DNA of 64,000 bases from Byssochlamys sp. IMV 00236 (lineage: Eukaryota > Ascomycota > Eurotiomycetes > Eurotiales > Thermoascaceae). A model generated the notes under the pieces. The model saw only the letters and a list, made by a program, of their open reading frames with translations. It did no database searches and was not told the DNA's origin. Shown one piece after another: positions 23,772 to 35,365 of this stretch (within the stretch, counting starts at the first letter, position 1; each line of letters opens with the position of its first letter). A program made the translations under genes and the position numbers. The stretch is taken from contig MSJH02000636.1 in NCBI GenBank assembly GCA_001931875.2, positions 7,448 to 71,447 of the forward strand, written 5' to 3'.

Positions 23772-26700
23772 TCATCCCCAAGTTCCACCACCACCACCTC
23801 TGCCTTGCCGGCGCTGCGCAGAGAGACGCCAGTCGTCCTCTCCCTGGAAGCGATTATGCAGCGGCTGAATGCGTTCCGCCTTCTTGCGTTTAGATAATCG
23901 ATCTGTCGGAGCGACCTTGAAGAACGTCGGAGCTGCTTCCACGAGCCACTAGTAGAAAGTTAGCAATCAAGACTATATCGACCACTGTGTAAATAAGGAC
24001 ATACCTTAGGTTCAATAGCGGTAGTGCAATGCATATATTCTTTTGTCGTGAGAACCAGAGTGTGGAAGATGACGTGCTCCGCCGGTTTCCCAAACAACGC
24101 GGAGCTGGGATGCATATAAACAGGCGTGCCTTCGATGAGAGTTTTATATCCTTCCTGGGGGTCTTTCCTAGCCGAGTTTCGGAAGAAGCCTGTACACAAG
24201 GCTTGTCGGACCTTCTGGGTGTTCCTACCGCAGGAGACTATCCGATGATGATAGCGTTCCATGATATTCAGAAGCTGGTTTCGAACATCCTGAGCGCGAC
24301 GCATCTGTCGAGCCTGAATGAAGTTCTCAAAACACCACGGATTGCTGTAACCCGAATGCTTCCATGCATTATAGACATTAAGCAGTGTAAGATGGTCGCC
24401 ATGCGGGTCATGGAACTTTGCCTTTTTCTGATCTGCCTGCTGTTGCTTTTCTTTAGGTCTGTAGAAGACGGATTGCACAGACAGCATGGCGACAATGCTG
24501 AGTATCTCCTCAGAACATCCCATATCGACAGAGGCAATAAGGACTTTTGCAAGGGCTGGCTCCATTGGGAAATCGGCCATNNNNNNNNNNNNNNNNNNNN
24601 GGCCATTTTCCGTCCCAGTCGTGTTAGCAGTCCCTCGTCATCAAGAGCAGAGAGTGCATACAGCTCCTCCAGAGCGGTAAGCATAGTGTTTGTCGGTGGG
24701 GGATCCATGAAGTCGAAGTGCAGAAGATCGTTGATCCCCATGGCTTTCAACATGAGAATAGTATGTGACAAATTCTGTCGCTGGATCTCAGGTATAGAGG
24801 TCGGTAGCATTTCCGACTGGTATGCCGCTTCCGTGTATAGTCGGAAACACTTTCCTGGACCTGTTCTCCCTGCTCGTCCAGCTCGCTGTTTCGCTTGAGC
24901 CTGCGAGATAGGAGTGACCACCAGCGAGTCCATACCGAGCTTTGGGTCGTAGGCGTTTTGTTTCACGAAACCAGGATCTATCACATAGTAGATTTGGTCA
25001 ATTGTGATAGAGGTTTCGGCAATATTCGTAGCTATGACGACCTTTCTGCCTCCGGGCGGTGCTGGCTCGAAGATCCTGCTCTGCATCTCACTAGGCAAAG
25101 CCGAGTAGACGGGTAAGATCACAAGGTCCGGTACGTTTGGTCCTAGTGCTTTTTTGCGCTCATACAGAATCTCGCAGGCAGTGTCTATCTCTTCTTGTCC
25201 TGTCAAGAAAAGAAGGATATCACCAGCAGGTTCAGTAAGGTGGATCTGCATGACCGTGATAAGGGCAGCGTCAAGGTAATCACTTTCCGGTTCCTTGGAA
25301 TATAAGATCTCAACGGGGTATGTCCGTCCTGGTATAGAAAAGATGGGACATTTGTTAAAGTATTCGGAGAATTTGTCGGCATCTAGGGTGGCGGAGGTCA
25401 CAATCAACCTCAGGTCCGGCCTCCGCTTTATTGTCTTTTTCAATAAGCCAAAGAGGACGTCCGTAGCGATAGTACGCTCGTGAGCCTCATCAAGCATGAT
25501 GACAGAATACTTCTTCAGATCAGGATCCAACAAGATCTCTCTTTGAAGCATACCATCAGTCATATACTTGATTTTTGTCTCTGGACTAGTACAGTCCTCG
25601 AAACGAATAGTGTATCCAACCTCAGCACCAAGCCGGCAGCCAACTTCCTCGGCGACACGCTTTGCGACAGACATGGCTGCTACGCGACGCGGTTGAGTAC
25701 ATCCGATTATGCCGTTGTTACCGTAGCCAGCCTCGGCCAAGTACTGCGTCAACTGTGTAGTCTTTCCTGATCCAGTATCTCCGACCACAATCAACAATTG
25801 GTTGTCTCGAACAGCATCGAGCAACTGATTTCGGAATTTGAAAACAGGCAGACTCTCTCGTTGCTGCTTGATAGTCATATCGGTCCTCTTACCGAATGAT
25901 TGATTCTTGCCCATGGTAGCTTTCTTCCACTCTGGTACCGAATCATCAGGCTTGACAAGCTGGGTACTGCGGAGATCTTGTGCGAACTTTCTCTGTTCCG
26001 GCGCAATCATGGGATCCTGCCACTGCGCATTGAGGTCAATTTCAGCTGCACGCTCTGCTGCCTTATCTTGTGCTTCCTGTTGTTTAAGTTCTCTTCTTTC
26101 TTTGGCCAGGTTCGTGCCAGCCATAGCAGAACGATTAAGAGAGCCATCAGGTGCCTTGACAACCCGAATAGGGGAGAGCTCCAAAGACTGCTTGGTTTGA
26201 CCAGCCAGGAAAGGAGGCTCCTCTTCTCGAACCTCGATATCGATATCCTCCTCTTCTTCAAAATCACCCTCTCCGGTAAGTGTGGCATGATATTCCTCGT
26301 CAATGTCAGGATAGTCAGCCGCAGAAACGGCCCCCGATGCGATCAATTGCTTGATCTCCCATCTCTCAGGTGAAGTCAAACGTTTCCTGTTCTTCATCGG
26401 TTTCCCATCCGAATCCTCTATGACGGGCACGCCAGAGCTCAGACTGCCATATCTATCATCCGAGTTTATGCCATCTAGGCGTTCCATATTGGCGCCAGAA
26501 GCAATGCGGCGTTGCGGGACAAGATCACGACCGGTGACTTGGTCAACCTCCTTCATCGACAACCCAATCCTTGAGCCTTGTATGTTAATGACCTTGACTT
26601 TGACCGGTTGCCCTCGGGACACCAAATCGGACGGATGGTTCACGCGCACACCTTCTTGCATGGCAGAAACATGAACCAACCCGTCGACCTTCCCTCGAAC

Positions 26701-27552
26701 CCCAAGCAAGTTGACGAAAGCACCAAAATCCTTCACTCCCGTCACACGACCGTCGTATATCTTGTACAATACCGGTTGATCATCGAGCTCCGGCGTCGGT
26801 GGTCGTTTAAAGTAGTCATCATCTTCGTCGCGATCCCGTCCTCTTCGGCGCGTGCTGTGACCATTGCGGTACTCGTCGTTCCTGCTGCGAGATTTGTTCA
26901 CCGATCTCCCAAACTCATCCACATCTCGTTCGCGTCTACTGTAATGTTCGCGACCTGCCGATATCGAGCGCGAGCGCGACCGATGTCTATCTTTGCGCCT
27001 CCGACCGCTGCTGTACTCTCCATAATCCGGACTTCTGCTCCTCTTTCTGCTAGGTCTGTCACCATTCGAGACATTTCGATCTTCCCGAGCCTTTCCTGCA
27101 AGACCCTCGAGCATAGCAAATGTGTCGTCCATAGCGCCCGCTTTTGCGTCGTCTTCGGCAGTTTTGTCCCGCGGCTGTTCTTCATCTTCCCACCGCTGCT
27201 CTTTATCCGGCATCGCTAGACCCTTGAAAACGCGTGCCTTCTTCTCGATAGCATCCAGTGCATCCATATCATTATTACTATCCCCGGTCGATTCGCTCGC
27301 CACGTTTTGCTTCGTCTTGTACTTCGGGTGCATCGTGAGAACCAGGCGGTCGATACTCTCCATCAGACTCTGGGGAAAGTCGGCGCCCATGGCCTCTAGT
27401 GAAGATCTGAATTCCGCAAATGAATTGCATCTTAGATGTTGGTCAACAACAAACTCCGCAAGTGTCTTATCGTTGATCCCCAGATGGTTTTGGAGCTCAT
27501 TCGTCACTCGCGAGATGAGCGAGAAGAGCTCCAACGACTGGAGGTCATCCAT
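23772..27552 (-). CDS. prp22: Pre-mRNA-splicing DEAH-box RNA helicase PRP22 (DHX8)
   Basis: Spliceosomal ATPase that releases spliced mRNA (family knowledge). Order of domains: N-terminal helical region starting [14 protein letters not shown]-rich segment (about residues 165-245); S1 RNA-binding domain ([17 protein letters not shown], about 265-340), diagnostic of Prp22 among DEAH helicases; helicase core with motif [11 protein letters not shown] (about 590), DEAH (about 690), [12 protein letters not shown] and [12 protein letters not shown]; ratchet/winged-helix and OB-fold C-terminus. The last intron (donor GTATGT, acceptor CTACTAG near 23951) leads to a short Gly-rich tail ending GGTWG. 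The coding sequence is interrupted by 20 N at 24581-24600, which shift the frame; flanking sequence indicates this is an assembly artefact, not a true break. The expected length is about 1,230 aa. Confidence 0.95.
24581..24600. other. Assembly gap (20 N) with duplicated 6-bp flanks
   Basis: The run of N is preceded by ggccat and followed by ggccat on the plus strand. The two copies look like the overlapping ends of adjacent contigs. Removing the gap and one copy would keep the PRP22 frame through a conserved DEAH-helicase segment (LGRKMA on one side, MADFPMEP on the other). Confidence 0.9.
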
Positions 27553-28545
27553 GGCTAGATATTATGGACGACGATAAATCCGACCGAAGCAACGTTCGAG
27601 TCGTTGAAGAGTGTAGAACACCCTCACGTCAAAAAGCGCTTGTTTCTCAATATCCCGTCGCGATCGCGGAGTCCGAATGGACCTGTGGCGGAAAATCGTT
27701 GTGGCGGACCCCGAAACAGTTAAGCTTCCAGCTTTCGTCGCCACATGAACTATTTTGCGCCCTGGACTATTATTATTGTTGGGAGCAACAGTTGATGTCC
27801 TGTTATTCAACCTGAACTCAATATAAAATTGAACCGTGGGTATGGGGAGGGTTACAGTATCTTCCTTTCAGAGGCACACTCAACTTAGCCATACTGTGGG
27901 TGAATACTTAGCCTGGAAAGAAAGATCTATATATTTTGACAAACTTCCTACATCTGCTGGTCATTAAGTACTGCCTGGAAAAAACCAAGTACTATTGCTT
28001 CCATTAATGACGGGTCGTCATCCTAGACGTCTCTATTTGGCTCCTGAAAACGTGTATTCAAGTATTCCATGATCCTGTACTGCGACAAAGACAAAAGATA
28101 GATATGCCTTGTACGGTATACTTCCACTCAGTATTTGCTCACAGTGATCTTTCTATTCTGTTTGAATTGGAGAGGTTACTATTGCTCGATTCGGACCGTT
28201 CAGATAGTACAAATCATATTATTGATAAAGACACTGGCCTATCGTGACTAGGTAATCATCGTCAAAGTACAACCGTCCGTAAGAAACCCGCCGAAAGTAC
28301 AGAGAGTATATATGGCAATATGGTACATAAGAGTGCGAAGAAAAAAATTGATATCCCGGAACACTGGTCATCTGCGCAATAAGAGCAGTCAGGTTGTACA
28401 CAGTTTATAGTCTCTTTGGTGGTACACGAAATGGATGGGAACACCGCCTTCCGAGACTGATCTTTCCCGGGTTTGCTGTTGGATAGAAGGCTACAAGAGC
28501 AGCGTACCTTCTACTGCGCCGAACAGCATTCAACATATACCAATC
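27553..28545. promoter_or_regulatory. Upstream region of PRP22 and 3' flank of SUV3
   Basis: About 1 kb without a supported gene. AT-rich around 27800-28300. Confidence 0.4.
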
Positions 28546-30951
28546 TCACGCCCCTGTCTGGTAGGGGGAAGACGGATGACTGTTCTCCTCTGCTGACAAG
28601 TCCTCTGTTGAGCCCTCGACAGGGAGAAGGTCCTGATCCGCAGATTCGAGCCTCGTCTCCTCGGCAGAAAGATTGATAGGGAGAGTGTCCTGATTCGTAG
28701 CGTCGAGGTTCGCCTCAGCAAGTAAGCGATCCCGCTCCTGCATTTGCTTTTGCAGCGCAATCTGAGCGCGAAGCGAAGCGTCCTTCATGAGCTTTTTGTT
28801 GGCGGAGAACTCTGTCAAAGCTCTCACCATCCTCTCCTCTGCAAGTTCCTTCACATGAGCTGCGAGGGTCCTATCCGTGAAAATGCCACCAAATCTGAAA
28901 CTCAGCCATGAGTAAAGAATGATAGACTTGTGCAAGCTTTCGAGCTCGTGCAAGTACTCTTTTTTTCCTGACACAGGCTGCTCCAATATCTCAAGTTTCA
29001 ATTCTGGGATGTCAAGTAGACGCCCGCCAGAATTCTCAGTCACACACCTGGCAAAGGCACGAGTGACAGCCTGCGCTGATGGGTCCCTAGCATAGATTGG
29101 AGCAGCCATGAAGACAAGTTGATCGTCGATACGAAGTCCAGGCACAGCGTCGATGAGCTCTGCGTTCTGCAGTTGAGAAACGGGGTCACACATGAAGAAC
29201 AGAGGGTGTACTTGGGCCAGGTCCAATACACGCTTGATTATGTACTGGAAAGGAACATCAGGAGGGAAATATGCAGCAAAGTTTTGGAGCACTGAATCCG
29301 GGGGAAATATACCCGCTGCGCGCAGCGGAGCAGGCTCGATGCTCATGGCCTGTTGAATATACGGCAGATCTACTTCTTCAAGTGAGGTAACGAGCCCAAC
29401 GTCAGGCTCCTCGCTGGCACCTGATTTGGCATGCGAAGTTGTGGCTGGCCGATACCGTCCTGCACGTCCTGCTATCTGCTTGATCTCAGGAACGGTGAGC
29501 CTGACGAGGCCACCGGGTATCCTTTTCACCAATGTCTCGAAGATAATGCGCTTGATGCTCCTGCGGTCAAAGTCAGAATATAGTAGAGAAAACGGAAAGG
29601 AAACTCGAACTTACAGATTGAGACCCATTCCAATCGCATCACTGGCAACGAGATAATCGTAGTCATTGTCAGGGTCATTGAACAGACTTGCCTGCTGGGT
29701 TCGAATCTCAGCCGGTAAACTGCCGTAGACAATAGCCGCTCGTCTTCCGGTCACCTTCTCGATCTCCGCTTTCAAAGCATGTATACCGAGACGCGAGAAA
29801 GATACCACACAGTCGCCTTTTCGAAGTTGCTTCAAATCACCCCTTATACTCTTGGACATGACTTTCAAAGGGTTCAGTCGCTGATAGTGATGGATCTCGA
29901 GCGTATCTCCGGTGAGAGCGACGAGTTCCCGAATGAGAGGAACAGCCCTTGTTTCTCCACAGAGGTGAAGTTCTGTAGCGCGGGCGCCCAGCACCGCGCG
30001 AGTCCAAGCCCAGCCTCGTTTCGGATCAGCAATCATTTGGATCTCATCAATAACTCCAACCTCGAACTCCTTTCCAAGGCCAACCATCTCAACTGTATTG
30101 CTCACGATACGTGGTTGCTGGTCACTTGGGAATTTGACGTCATCGCCGGTAACAAGACCACATGGTATACCCTTAGCATTGAACCGATGATAGACCTCTT
30201 GGGCTAGCAATCTGAGCGGACCAGCATAAAAACCATGCTTTGACGACTCGAGACGCTTCAAGGCGTGATAGGTCTTTCCCGAGTTGGTAGGGCCAACGTG
30301 CAGATGGATTGTCCGTTGCATTGACCGCGCATGGGGATACCATTCAGCCGGATATCGCAGGTCTGTAACCTTCCTCTGATCTGCGAGATTCGGGGTAGAG
30401 TATTGATTCGTGATGGCGTCCGATCGTATGAAATGGTCGAGTTCCTTTCTCAGACCTGGAATGCCCCGTCGAAGATAGGCCTGTCTCAGCGACAAGTTTA
30501 GCTGTCGCAAAGGACTCCATCCTGAGCTGTTGTTCCCCCGGTTCTCTAGCTTGGATGCATTTAGAACGAACCGCTGGATCCTGCCCCAGCCTTTGAGCGC
30601 CGGATCGGATGGATGTAATTTCTCCTTCGAATCGTGCAATACCGATGTGACGACGGCTGGGAAATCTTCACCCGCTAAAATGTGACGGAATGACTGAGTG
30701 AGATGAGTTGGCGGTTTCTTCGAGCTCTGTTGTTTCAATTAGTTGAATGTAGGGGAACCGCAAGCCAGTGGCCGTACCTTTGATGTAGTTTTCAACGCGC
30801 GACGGCTACTATCAGAAGTCGAAGACTTTCCAGCTCTAGCAAGGACAGAAGTTGTCGAAAATGATCGCTCAGTTTGAGGAAACACAGATCGAACTCGAAA
30901 GGAGCAAAAGAGGCAATGGGTGCCTCTGCCCGAGCTTGTCCATATCTGCAT
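28546..30951 (-). CDS. suv3: Mitochondrial ATP-dependent RNA helicase SUV3
   Basis: RNA helicase of the mitochondrial degradosome (family knowledge). Three exons: from 30951 to about 30778; from about 30731 to 29615; from about 29562 to 28546. The first intron has donor GTACGG, branch CTAAT and acceptor AACAG; the second has GTAAGT and CGCAG. The N-terminus (MQIWTSSGRG, then RSFSTTSVLAR) is Arg/Ser-rich and lacks acids, as a matrix-targeting presequence should. Motifs: P-loop VGPTNSGKTYHALKRL, Walker B as DEIQ (VIDEIQM), LHLCGE, VASDAIGMGLNL, IKQIAGRAGRY. The C-terminal tail is acidic and low-complexity. An earlier in-frame ATG at 31008 would add 19 hydrophobic residues; I prefer 30951 because it gives the better presequence. 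Confidence 0.93.
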
Positions 30952-31356
30952 TGCCAGACACTGCAAAGCTGACAGGTACCAGACAAGGCACGGGAAACGA
31001 AAATTCAACTGACAGCGACCTCGTCAGCTGTCCGCTCTGACGGGAGTTGTCCGCATGAGGTCTTTGGGGTGATGGTAAAGTGTTTTGTAGCTGGACAAAA
31101 AGCGTTATCAAAACCAGCGTCGATCCATCCCGCAGGCGGTGGCGCTTTGGAGGACTCGGAGTTCCTCTTGGGTTCCGGAGTGGGGAACACGCGCCAGGAG
31201 TTGTTGGCTGCAACACTCCAGCTCTTCTTGCAGATTCATTCTCTCTCCTACTAAGCATCTTTCGTCTTCGGAACTGTACACTCAAATCCTCAGGTCTACG
31301 AAACAGACGGAACAGACGGTGCGGGGTCCCATGCTGTGGGTGTCCCGCAGGCAACA
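30952..31356. promoter_or_regulatory. Bidirectional promoter region SUV3 / SEC1
   Basis: 405 bp between two divergent start codons; no other gene fits. The 5' leaders of both genes must lie here. Confidence 0.6.
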
Positions 31357-33770
31357 ATGGGTTCCTCCATAATCAACATCCAGCGCGATAGTAGGTAACA
31401 GGTGCCCGAGTTTGGACATTCCTGGACTGGGAGATATGCTAATATGGACTTCAATAGTTCTCCTGAATACGGTCCGCTATGCTGGAGGGGAAGAAGTGGG
31501 TTCCCACATCGTCCTCTTTACAATAGTTCGGCCTGATTCTGACACGAACGCAGTGGAAAGTCTTGGTGGTAGATGAGGACAGCAAGAAACTGATCGACAA
31601 TGTAACGAAGGACGAAGATATTCTCAACCTCAATGTGACAAGTAAGCTTACATACTGGAGACTGGAGGATCTCTCTAACACCGAGAAGACATCGAGCAGA
31701 TCGAACACAAACGGCCGGCGAACCCTGACATGGATGCGCTCTATATTCTGACCCCGCAGCCGCATATTGTCGATTGCCTCATGGCCGATTTCGAGCGGAA
31801 ACGATATAGGAAAGGCTACTTGGCCTGGACATCAAGTCAGCATCCTGTTCCCCATGATTACTCGGCTTGGTTATTCTAAACGCTTCTTAGTTCTCGACCC
31901 TAAACAGCGCCACAGGATAGAGAGATCGCAGATCGCCCGCGAGCAGATCGCTGACTTCCGAGTGCTCAACATCGGATTTTTTCCCAGAGAGTCGCATGTA
32001 GTGACCTTGCGAGACCCCTGGAGCTTTCCTGTGCTCTTTCATCCTGGATGCAACACCTTGATACGGGATCATTTGCAGGACTTGGCTCAAAAGATTGTGT
32101 CAGTGTGCGTTACTCTGGGCGAATACCCGACGATACGGTACTATAAGCCTAGGGCGCCTATTCATGAAGCGAGTGTCTTATGCTCGCATCTTGCTCGGTT
32201 TATCCAGGAGGAACTGGATAACTTCGCGCAGGCCAAAAGAGATTTTCCTCCCCCGTCGCCCAGGCCTCGCGGTGTCCTCTTCGTGGTGGACCGCTCCATG
32301 GACCTTTTCTCTCCTCTCATCCATGAATTTACTTATCAGGCAATGGTACACGACCTGCTGCCGATCAAAGACGGCGACAAAGTCACGTACAAGACTGTTA
32401 TAAATGAGGGAAGTCACAACGAGGAAGTTAAGGACATGGAAATCACAGACAATGACAGAATTTGGGTCGACTACAGACATCAACACATGAAAGATGTTCT
32501 GGGTAAACTGGGCGAGGATTTTGCGAAGTTTAGGGCTGCCAATCCTCAATTTGCCGATGAGTGAGTGGCTCAAGTTACGTCCCCTCTTGATCTAATAGCT
32601 GACTGTCCCTTTCGCAGCGATAACAAAGTCAGCGTAGACACGATTAAAGACATGTTAGTTGGTCTATCAGACTTCCAAGAGGGCAAGAATCTCTATACTC
32701 TTCATCTCAACATGGCGCAGGAATGCATGAAGTTTTTCCAAGAGCAAAAGTTGATCGAAGTTAGTTCAGTGGAACAGGTATGCAAACCGGGAAGTCCATG
32801 ACATCTATGACACACTAACGGCAAATAGTCTCTGTCTACTGGCCTGGACGAAGATTATAAGAAGCCTAGAAATATGGCTGATCAGATAGTACGACTTCTG
32901 GACGACCCATCCATAACACCCCCAGATCGCCTGAGACTCATAATTCTCTATCTCATCTACCGAGATGGCCTACTTGGTGGCGATATCAGGAAGCTTCTTG
33001 CTCATGCCCAGCTCCCACCCCAGGACGGAGAGGTTATACAAAACCTCGAACTGCTGGGAGTGCGAGTCGAGAAACCTCTGAAGGATACAAAGACTCCGCC
33101 TCAACCTCTCTTTGTTAGGAAGCCTCCTGCTGTTGAGTCGGAGGAAGTGAACCTTTCTCGTTTCGAGCCCAATGTGAAGATGATGCTGGAGGATCACCTG
33201 CGAGGGGTCTTAGATCGTTCCGTTTTTCCCTTTACGCGCCCGCCAGCTGAAGGTGATGGAATGGGGACGGTAGACACCTTGTCTCAATCCTCTCTCAGAA
33301 GCGCCAAACCGACTTGGGCACGTACACGCTCGTCCAATGACCAGCCCCGGCAACGTCTCATAGTGTTCATGGCGGGAGGAGCTACCTATTCCGAAGCTCG
33401 AGCATGCTACGAGGTTTCCCAGGCGTCGGGGAAGGATATTTTCCTTGTGACTTCACACATGTTGACTCCGCGCCTCTTCCTGCGGCAGCTGGGAGAGCTC
33501 AGTGTGGATAAGCGGCGATTAGATATCCCAGCAGAGCGGCCTAAGAAACAAGCACCGGCACATTTGTTCGAGAGAGAGCCCGCGCCGCCGCCACCAGCAC
33601 CTGTCGCTAAGAAGCCAATGCCAGCTCTTAACCCACCTCTGCCTCCAGGCGACGCAATGGCCGCAATGTCCATTAATCCCAAGCCGAACGGATCGTCCGG
33701 TGCACCACCAGGGAAACCGCCTAAGGAGGAGAAGGAGAAGAAAAAGAAGAAGCACCACTTCTTCAAATGA
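31357..33770 (+). CDS. sec1: SEC1 (Sec1/Munc18 family) exocytic SNARE regulator
   Basis: Sec1/Munc18-family protein that binds syntaxin/SNARE complexes at the plasma membrane for secretory-vesicle fusion; in hyphae it acts at growing tips (family knowledge). About seven exons. It starts MGSSIINIQRD; introns follow near 31389 (donor GTAGGT) and 31486 (GTGGGT), and after LNVT (31640), WTS (31831), PQFAD (32559) and SVEQ (32778). Splicing restores conserved text such as WKVLVVDEDSKKLI, DALYILTPQPHIVDCL and FRVLNIGFFPRESHVV. Core features: GVLFVVDRSMDLFSPLIHEFTYQAM, and late MAGGATYSEARACYEVS. The C-terminal tail is Pro/Lys-rich and ends KKKKHHFFK, longer than in animal Munc18. Divergent from SUV3. 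Confidence 0.93.
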
Positions 33771-34240
33771 ACCTGGGAAGCAATGCCAAAAGCAAGTCCC
33801 ACCGATCATGATATCCTCCCCGTTACTGGTTCCGTGTCTAGTCTGCTTCCCCTCTTCCTTATCCTACTTTTAGCGCGTTGATACCATCCTGCTTCGAATC
33901 CGCAATTCCCTGAGCATTTCCAATGGTACAAAAACCGAGCATACGCTTTTTTTTTTGTCTTGGTGTGGATGATATCTGCTCGTTCTTCTTGAGTCGGTGC
34001 TCTATCTTGTATGTAACATGCAAAGCGCAGATAACCGTAGCGCGGAAATCTTTCAACCCAGAGAGATCCCAATATCTATTATCTATAGCTCCACATCCTG
34101 CATCCCGAATCCGAAAAGAAAAAAAATCTCAAATAACTGTATGGGGTATCATCACAAAAGCCAAAGAACCACAATCGTATATACAATGTAACAGTGCCAT
34201 AAAACGGCAAAAATTGCAGTTCACCCGTCCCAATTCTATA
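33771..34240. other. Convergent 3' region SEC1 / G-patch gene
   Basis: No gene seen; T-rich runs near 33948 and A-rich runs near 34120 are consistent with 3' ends from both sides. Confidence 0.45.
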
Positions 34241-35101
34241 TCATCTCAAACCTTGAACACGACCACCGCCTCCCAAATACCGCTCGATATCCTCATTCCG
34301 ATAAAACATTTCCTGCAACCGCTCCCGTTTCTTCTTCCCTTCCATCTCCATCTTCCTCACCTCCTTCGCATTCAACTTCTGCACCTTGGCATCTTTCACG
34401 GGCGCTTTAGCCTTGACCGGGTCAATCTTGACGCCTAATCCGACGGTATCGTTCTTCACACGGCTCTTGATCGGTTCTCGAATCCCTTCTCGTCCTGGCG
34501 CGCCAAGACCGAGTCTACTATCGGGATCCCAGCCGTATGATTCCAGGTAGCGCAGACCATGTCGTGTACGATCGAGATGGGAGGGAGGATGAGAGTGTGA
34601 GAGACAGAGCTGGTGCACGAGAGAAGCTTCATGAGGGAGGATCTTCTTCCCGTCAGACGACGAGGAGGCGGTTTGCGAGACTGCGGGGACGAGAGGAAGA
34701 TTGCAGACTTCGCATCGTTCTGCAGTCTCTGGTGTAGAAGCTGATCCTTTGAGCGAGGATAGGTCCTGCGATGGCGATATGGCGGTGGTGGGCAGTGATG
34801 GTGGCGCGGAGGATCTGAGGGCCTCTTCTTCTTCTAACTCCTCAGTCTGTTCCCGCTGCGTGTCTTCTGATTTTGATGGTGTTTTTGCTTCCTTTGGAAG
34901 TACGATAGATAGATATCGATCTGCGATACTGGTAGCAGGTTCACTTGACTGGCGCGCTGCTTGAGAAGCATTCGAGACATCGTCTGTAGTGTTGAGAGTC
35001 TCTGCGGAGGGGACGAATTGCACGCGCTTCCTCCGGATGCCTGCGCCAAAGACGCGCTGGTCTTCGAGTGGAAGGAAATAATCGTCGTCTTCGTAGGACA
35101 T
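34241..35101 (-). CDS. G-patch domain protein (GPANK1/GPATCH11-like)
   Basis: A single exon of 286 codons from an ATG (MSYEDDDYFL). A C-terminal G-patch (about residues 185-225): HGLRYLESYGWDPDSRLGLG, then GREGIREPIKSRVK and DTVGLG. G-patches activate DEAH/DEAD RNA helicases or bind RNA (family knowledge). Upstream is a CxxC pair (CEVCNLP) with His residues (LVHQLCLSHSHPPSH) that could bind zinc. The N-terminal 120 residues are acidic and disordered. The last 45 residues are Lys-rich and end GGGGRVQGLR. No ankyrin repeats were seen, unlike human GPANK1. Divergent from the SDR gene, 264 bp apart. Confidence 0.8.
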   Translation of the reverse strand: MSYEDDDYFLPLEDQRVFGAGIRRKRVQFVPSAETLNTTDDVSNASQAARQSSEPATSIADRYLSIVLPKEAKTPSKSEDTQREQTEELEEEEALRSSAPPSLPTTAISPSQDLSSLKGSASTPETAERCEVCNLPLVPAVSQTASSSSDGKKILPHEASLVHQLCLSHSHPPSHLDRTRHGLRYLESYGWDPDSRLGLGAPGREGIREPIKSRVKNDTVGLGVKIDPVKAKAPVKDAKVQKLNAKEVRKMEMEGKKKRERLQEMFYRNEDIERYLGGGGRVQGLR

Positions 35102-35365
35102 TATTATGAGAAATCAAAGAATAAAGACCTGTCTCTGATTCCCCCGCAGACGAAGTGGGCGAGGGAGAAAATGATAGAGAGAACTTGAACGGAGGCAACT
35201 GGTCGACAAGTGAAGTCATATCCGCGGCGGCGGGAGATCGTCCGCTAAGCATTATCCGATAGAGTGGCTGCTCTCCTCCAGGAATAATCAGCATCGAGTG
35301 TCTTTTTTGAGAACTCCAACCACACACTCTTTCAACAATAATCCCGGGGGCTCGACGCTAAAACC
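35102..35365. promoter_or_regulatory. Bidirectional promoter G-patch gene / SDR gene
   Basis: 264 bp separate two divergent ATGs, so control sequences must be shared or interleaved. Confidence 0.6.
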
